Assembly (NCBI GenBank): GCA_031257655.1
Contig: JAIROF010000099.1
Span: 1 to 13,784, forward strand
Length of the DNA stretch: 13,784 nucleotides
Reading direction: 5' to 3'
DNA from: Prevotellaceae bacterium
GTDB lineage: Bacteria > Bacteroidota > Bacteroidia > Bacteroidales > UBA932
Below the pieces are notes generated by a model. It worked only from the letters and a program-made list of their open reading frames with translations, had not been told where the DNA came from and did not search any database. The position numbers were made by a program, and so were the translations under genes. Every line of letters begins with the position of its first letter. Positions within the stretch are counted from its first letter, which is position 1. Positions 10,202 through 13,784 of the stretch are shown here, piece by piece.

Positions 10202-12703
10202 ATGACGAACAAAATCAAGTGCACCTTATTGTCGTTACCGGCAGCATGTTTGCTGTTGGGGTGCGATTATTTGTTGGGCGCCGGTGGCGGCGTGCCGCAC
10301 CGTGTAGCGTATCACTTCGACGAGCCGGCGAAGATATGGGAGGAAACCTTTCCCCTGGGCAACGGGCGTATAGGGTTGATGCCCGATGGCGGGATAAATG
10401 AGGAGCGCTACGTGCTCAACGAAATTTCGATGTGGTCAGGCAGCAAGCAGAACACCGATAACCCTAACGCGCTGAAGTCGCTACCCAAAATTCGCGAGCT
10501 GCTGTTCGGCGGCCGCAACGACGAAGCCCAGCAGCTTATGTACGAAACCTTTGTTTGCGGCGGCGAAGGCAGCCGGGAGGGATACCGCCGGCCCTACGGC
10601 AGCTACCAGCTGCTGGGCAACCTGACGCTGAGCTACCTCTACGAAAACGGGCAGGACGCCGCAGCCACGGGCTACCGGCGCGAGCTGAGCCTCGAAAACG
10701 CCATTGCCACCGTTTCGTTCAAAAAGGGCGGCCATGTGTACACGCGGGAAGCCTTCACCTCGTTTTCGTCGGACGTGGCGCTTATCCGCTTGACCGCAAG
10801 CGGCAACAAAGCGCTCAGCTTCCGTGTTGGCCTCAGCCGCCCCGAGCGCTATGCGGTGGCGCACGACCGCGGCGACCTGCGGCTGTACGGCCGCCTGTAC
10901 GAAGGCGACGCCTATAGCCCTGCAGCCCGCAGCGGCAAAGACAAGCCCAGCGCCGCCGAAAAGGAGGGCAAGGGCGTGCGCTACGGCGCCCGGCTGCGCG
11001 TGCTGCTGCCCGATGGCGGGCTGCTTTCCGTTGTGGGCGACACGGCGCTGGCGGTCGAAAAGGCTTCCGAAGCAATCATCGTGGTAGGCATGGCAACCGA
11101 CTACTTCGGGAAAGACCTCGACCGGCATGTCGATTCGCTCGTTGCCGCCGCTGCCGCAAAAGATTACGACGCGCTCAAAGAGGAGCATGTAGAAGCCTAC
11201 CGCCGCCTGTACGACCGCGTGCACGTCGATTTCGGGCACGTGCCCGAAAAAGAGCGGCTGCCGATAAACAAGCGGCTCCACCTGTTCCACAGCGACAAGA
11301 ACGACCCTTCGCTGCAAGCGCTCTACTTTCAGCTCGGACGCTACCTCCTGATTTCGTCTACGCGCCCCGGCCTGCTTCCGCCCAACCTGCAGGGGCTGTG
11401 GTGCAACACCATCAACACCCCCTGGAACGGCGACTACCACCTCAACATCAACGCCCAGATGAACCTTTGGCCTGCGGAGCCGTGCAACCTGTCGGAGCTG
11501 CATCTTCCGCTCATTGAGTGGACAAAGCAGCAGGTGCCCAGCGGACAGCGAACGGCAAAGGTCTTTTACAACGCCCGCGGATGGGTTACCCACATACTTG
11601 GCAACGTCTGGGAGTTTACTGCGCCGGGAGAGCATCCCTCGTGGGGCTCTACCAATACGTCGGCGGCATGGATGTGCGCACATCTCTACCAGCATTATCT
11701 GTACACAAAAGATACGGCATACCTGGCAAGCGTATACCCGGTCATGAAAGAGGCGGCGTTGTTTTTTGTAGATATGCTGGTCGAAGACCCGCGTACCCGT
11801 TATCTCGTAACGGCGCCAACCACTTCGCCCGAAAACGTATACGTCCTGCCTAACGGACGAAAGGCCAGCGTTTGCGCCGGCTCAACAATGGACAACCAGA
11901 TTTTGCGCGAATTGTTCGGAAACATCATCGAAGCGGCAGCCATACTCGGCGTAGATGAAGATTTTGCCGCCATAGTGGCCGAAAAGCGCGCCCGCCTAAC
12001 GCCTACTACCATCGGAAAAGACGGGCGCATCATGGAGTGGCTGGAGCCTTTTGGCGAGGCAGACCTGCATCATCGCCACGTATCCCACCTCTACGGGCTG
12101 CATCCCGCAGGCGAAATATCGGTAGAAAAGACGCCCGCCCTTGCCCAGGCCGCCCGCAAGACGCTCGAAGCCCGAGGCGATGAAAGTACCGGCTGGTCGA
12201 TGGCCTGGAAAATAAACTTCTGGGCGCGCCTGCACGACGGAGAGCATGCGTGGAAGCTGCTCACCGACCTGCTGAAGCCCAGCATACAGGAGGACGTGAG
12301 CTACGCGCATGGCGGAGGAACATACCCCAACCTGTTCTGCGCACACCCGCCGTTTCAGATAGACGGGAATTTTGGGGGCTGCGCGGGAATCGCCGAAATG
12401 CTGATACAAAGCCACAGCGGCTGCGTGGAGTTCCTGCCCGCGCTGCCTGCCGCATGGAAAACAGGCTCCTTTGACGGAATGCGCGTACAGGGCGGCGCCG
12501 AAGTCGCCGCCGCCTGGACGGACGGCAAGCTGAAACGCATGACGCTCAAGGCTGTGAAAGGCGGAGCTTTCCGCATCAAAATGCCGGCGCATGAGGCAAT
12601 GCCAAAGGTGAAGATAAACGGCAAACCGGCATCCTGCCCCGTGGAGGCCGGCATCCTGGAAGCTTCGCTGAATGCAGGGGATGAAATGGTGCTGGCTATC
12701 TAA
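10202..12703 (+). CDS. GH95 alpha-L-fucosidase-type lipoprotein
   Basis: This 833-residue enzyme is of glycoside hydrolase family 95, whose members release terminal L-fucose (some L-galactose) from glycans by an inverting mechanism. Start ATG 10202 gives a good SPII signal, MTNKIKCTLLSLPAACLLLGC, with lipid Cys21; an upstream in-frame GTG at 10094 would add 36 repeat-derived residues and spoil it. The family opening EETFPLGNGRIGLM and LNEISMWSG follows. Catalytic-region motifs are DYHLNINAQMNLW (Asn415 and Asn417), TTSPEN with Glu544 as likely general acid, HRHVSHLYGLHP, and QIDGNFGGCAGIAEML with Asp721, matching the residues known from the Bifidobacterium enzyme AfcA. All appear intact, so it should be active. 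No acidic stretch follows Cys21, so it may face the periplasm. No SusD partner or other glycosidase is visible nearby; a TonB receptor converges from the right. Confidence 0.93.
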   Translation: MTNKIKCTLLSLPAACLLLGCDYLLGAGGGVPHRVAYHFDEPAKIWEETFPLGNGRIGLMPDGGINEERYVLNEISMWSGSKQNTDNPNALKSLPKIRELLFGGRNDEAQQLMYETFVCGGEGSREGYRRPYGSYQLLGNLTLSYLYENGQDAAATGYRRELSLENAIATVSFKKGGHVYTREAFTSFSSDVALIRLTASGNKALSFRVGLSRPERYAVAHDRGDLRLYGRLYEGDAYSPAARSGKDKPSAAEKEGKGVRYGARLRVLLPDGGLLSVVGDTALAVEKASEAIIVVGMATDYFGKDLDRHVDSLVAAAAAKDYDALKEEHVEAYRRLYDRVHVDFGHVPEKERLPINKRLHLFHSDKNDPSLQALYFQLGRYLLISSTRPGLLPPNLQGLWCNTINTPWNGDYHLNINAQMNLWPAEPCNLSELHLPLIEWTKQQVPSGQRTAKVFYNARGWVTHILGNVWEFTAPGEHPSWGSTNTSAAWMCAHLYQHYLYTKDTAYLASVYPVMKEAALFFVDMLVEDPRTRYLVTAPTTSPENVYVLPNGRKASVCAGSTMDNQILRELFGNIIEAAAILGVDEDFAAIVAEKRARLTPTTIGKDGRIMEWLEPFGEADLHHRHVSHLYGLHPAGEISVEKTPALAQAARKTLEARGDESTGWSMAWKINFWARLHDGEHAWKLLTDLLKPSIQEDVSYAHGGGTYPNLFCAHPPFQIDGNFGGCAGIAEMLIQSHSGCVEFLPALPAAWKTGSFDGMRVQGGAEVAAAWTDGKLKRMTLKAVKGGAFRIKMPAHEAMPKVKINGKPASCPVEAGILEASLNAGDEMVLAI

Positions 12704-12918
12704 CAGGCTTTGCACAGCGCGCCTTGCCGCAGGAGGATGCGCTGACCTTCACAACGCTTTATGCTGCGATTGGCATGGCTGTGTACGAAAATATAAAAAC
12801 GGATGCTTCGCAGCGGATATATCCACAGATTGCACAGATAAGAATTTCGGCTAATTCTTTTTTTGAGGCGCTATGAAAAATTTGTATAGCATTGGATGAG
12901 ATTAACTTCGGGGAACCT
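12704..12918. other. Gene-free stretch after the fucosidase gene
   Basis: I see no coding sequence. It holds a degenerate CACAGATTGCACAGAT repeat near 12824 and the weak hairpin at 12840-12864. The rest looks featureless. Confidence 0.6.
12840..12864 (+). terminator. Possible weak terminator of the fucosidase transcript
   Basis: AAGAATT (12840-12846), a 6-nt loop and AATTCTT (12853-12859) run into seven T (12858-12864). The stem is only 7 bp with one GC pair, so it is weak, and it lies 137 nt past the stop codon. Confidence 0.35.
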
Positions 12919-12974
12919 CTAAAAACTAAAAACTAAAAACTAAAAACTAAAAACTAAAAACTAAGAACTAAGAA
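12919..12974 (+). repeat. Tandem heptamer array CTAAAAA x6 + CTAAGAA x2
   Basis: Eight head-to-tail 7-bp units with no interruption: six exact CTAAAAA then two CTAAGAA. The same heptamer family (YTAARAR) reappears in opposite orientation at 13091-13118. Copy number is likely to vary by slippage. It starts 215 bp beyond the fucosidase stop, in a convergent intergenic region. Confidence 0.95.
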
Positions 12975-12975
12975 T

Positions 12976-12995
12976 TGTGATTAACGTTAATCACA
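12976..12995. repeat. 20-bp perfect palindrome TGTGATTAACGTTAATCACA
   Basis: It equals its own reverse complement over all 20 bases with no spacer. It directly follows the heptamer array. It could bind a dimeric protein or be part of a repeat element. The outer TGTGA/TCACA recalls Crp sites, but the spacing is 10 rather than 6. Confidence 0.9.
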
Positions 12996-13008
12996 GGCGA
13001 GGATTAAT

Positions 13009-13054
13009 GTTGCGTTACACCTCAACGCAACGTTGCGTTACGCCTCAACGCAAC
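13009..13054. repeat. Two tandem 23-bp hairpin units
   Basis: Units 13009-13031 and 13032-13054 are identical except at one base (A at 13019, G at 13042). Each folds with an 8-bp stem, GTTGCGTT/AACGCAAC, and a 7-nt loop. The junction AACGCAACGTTGCGTT (13024-13039) is also a palindrome, so alternative cruciforms are possible. There is no T tract. Between the convergent fucosidase and receptor genes it could slow or end transcription from both sides, or be a repeat-family element. Confidence 0.92.
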
Positions 13055-13090
13055 TACAGGGGTTATACTGAGTGCAGTTGAAAACGGCAT

Positions 13091-13118
13091 CTCTTAACTC
13101 TTAACTCTTAGTTCTTAA
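13091..13118 (-). repeat. Inverted heptamer array of the YTAARAR family (4 units)
   Basis: On the minus strand the units read TTAAGAA, CTAAGAG, TTAAGAG, TTAAGAG. They match the array at 12919-12974 in opposite orientation; an 11-bp stretch TAAGAACTAAG (12962-12972) is perfectly inverted at 13107-13117. The array ends 13 bp from the receptor gene's stop codon. Confidence 0.85.
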
Positions 13119-13131
13119 ATTGTAATATCTT

Positions 13132-13784
13132 TTAGAAGATAAACCGAAGTCCTAATTGCATTGACCAGGTGCTTGCATAATCCAGGACATTCTTGTATGT
13201 GTCCGTATAGTAGCTTGCGATGCTATTGGTAGGAAGCGTGAATGTAGGTCTGTTACCGGCATCGACGCCCATGTATTGCAGCAGGGGAATATTATCGTAC
13301 GATCCGGTAATTTGCGCCCTGCGCACACCCCACGAAGAATTAATCAGGTTGCCCAGATTCAAGATGTCCAATGTCAGTTGGATTTTTGACTTGCGGGCAC
13401 TAATTACAACGAAATCCTGCACTACTTTGAGATTGAACTGGTGTACCCAGGGCATCACGGCGCCGAAACGTTGGGCATATTCTCCTTTGTGGCTACTCAG
13501 GTAGTCGTCTTGCTCCAGAAATTTAAAGAAAGCTTCTTTTTGCGCTTCGGCTGTTAATGGAATAATGTCTTCTCTCCCATCATTTGTTTTTGTTTTGGTT
13601 ACAAAGATAATGTCATTTTCATCTTTGGGGATATACATCAAGTCGGTTGAGTTGCCATCTCCGTTCATGTCGTTGGTGTAAATATAATTCAGGCGGCCTT
13701 GCGGAGCGCCTTCATAGAACAGCGATACGGTGGTAGATAAAAGTGATTTGACATAATCGAACCGATACGATAACGAAGTAATAA
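13132..13784 (-). CDS. TonB-dependent receptor, Oar-like, C-terminal part (5' end off window)
   Basis: The 216 C-terminal residues visible have an open frame to the right edge, so the gene begins outside. The text reads as outer-membrane beta-barrel: TSLSYRFDYVKSLLSTT, then VSLFYEGAPQGRLNYIYTND, the acidic turn MNGDGNSTDLMYIP, VHQFNLKVVQDF, KIQLTLDILNLGNLINSSWG, and a last strand WSMQLGLRFIF ending in Phe, the usual barrel-assembly signal. The DMNGDG..DLMYIP block is characteristic of Oar-type receptors with an N-terminal carboxypeptidase-regulatory domain, which would lie off-window. Such barrels import large ligands using TonB energy; the ligand here is unknown. No SusD homologue is visible. 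It is convergent with the fucosidase gene across a repeat-rich gap, so coregulation is not implied. Confidence 0.85.
   Translation of the reverse strand, partial: ITSLSYRFDYVKSLLSTTVSLFYEGAPQGRLNYIYTNDMNGDGNSTDLMYIPKDENDIIFVTKTKTNDGREDIIPLTAEAQKEAFFKFLEQDDYLSSHKGEYAQRFGAVMPWVHQFNLKVVQDFVVISARKSKIQLTLDILNLGNLINSSWGVRRAQITGSYDNIPLLQYMGVDAGNRPTFTLPTNSIASYYTDTYKNVLDYASTWSMQLGLRFIF

Noticed and set aside
10481..11695. Minus-strand open frame of about 404 codons
   Set aside because: Antisense to the GH95 gene with its family motifs; composition (Val/Ala/Gln/Arg) is typical of a shadow frame.
12976..12995. Crp/Fnr-type binding site
   Set aside because: The TGTGA and TCACA arms are 10 bp apart where 6 is needed, and the site is not near a promoter.
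12919..13118. CRISPR array
   Set aside because: Repeats are 7-bp head-to-tail units and paired hairpins with no unique spacers and no cas genes.

Overview
The window looks like chromosomal DNA of a member of the Bacteroidota, most likely order Bacteroidales, with fairly GC-rich genes. The evidence is as follows. Promoters match the Bacteroides-type -33 TTTG / -7 TAnnTTTG pattern and genes lack clear Shine-Dalgarno sequences. There is a DUF1896-like protein beside a giant methylase/helicase, a pairing typical of Bacteroidales conjugative elements. There are also a DsbD with a Bacteroidota-style N-terminal domain, SPII lipoproteins, a GH95 fucosidase and the C-terminus of an Oar-like TonB-dependent receptor.

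Left part (1 to about 6.7 kb) is accessory DNA. It holds the 3' portion (1836 residues, 5' end off the window) of a giant fused N6-adenine methyltransferase / SNF2-like helicase with an in-frame (CAG)13 poly-Q tract and a DUF3945-like tail. This resembles DarB-type antirestriction 'polyvalent' proteins. After an AT-rich, promoter- and dyad-bearing gap come a small XRE regulator with a CxxC knuckle and, 2 nt later, a DUF1896-like gene. The block ends at a perfect 22-bp-stem bidirectional terminator.

Boundary (about 6.6 to 6.96 kb): a tRNA gene with anticodon CAT lies on the minus strand, its 3' end facing the accessory block, with its own terminator and a near-consensus promoter. Direct 10-bp repeats between the terminators resemble integrase arm sites. 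The likely reading is that the accessory block is one end of an integrative element inserted beside the tRNA, but no integrase or second att copy is inside the window.

Right part (7.1 to 13.8 kb) looks like host chromosome: dsbD (periplasmic thiol reduction), a small acidic-leader surface lipoprotein of unknown function, a GH95 alpha-L-fucosidase-type lipoprotein, and a convergent partial TonB-dependent receptor. The 428-bp gap between the last two genes is packed with structured repeats: a 7-bp tandem array, a 20-bp perfect palindrome, two tandem 23-bp hairpin units, and an inverted array of the same heptamer family.

No complete new defence or mobile system can be demonstrated from this window. 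The strongest leads are the methylase/helicase with its repeat tract, the tRNA-adjacent element end, and the bracketed repeat module at 12.9-13.1 kb.
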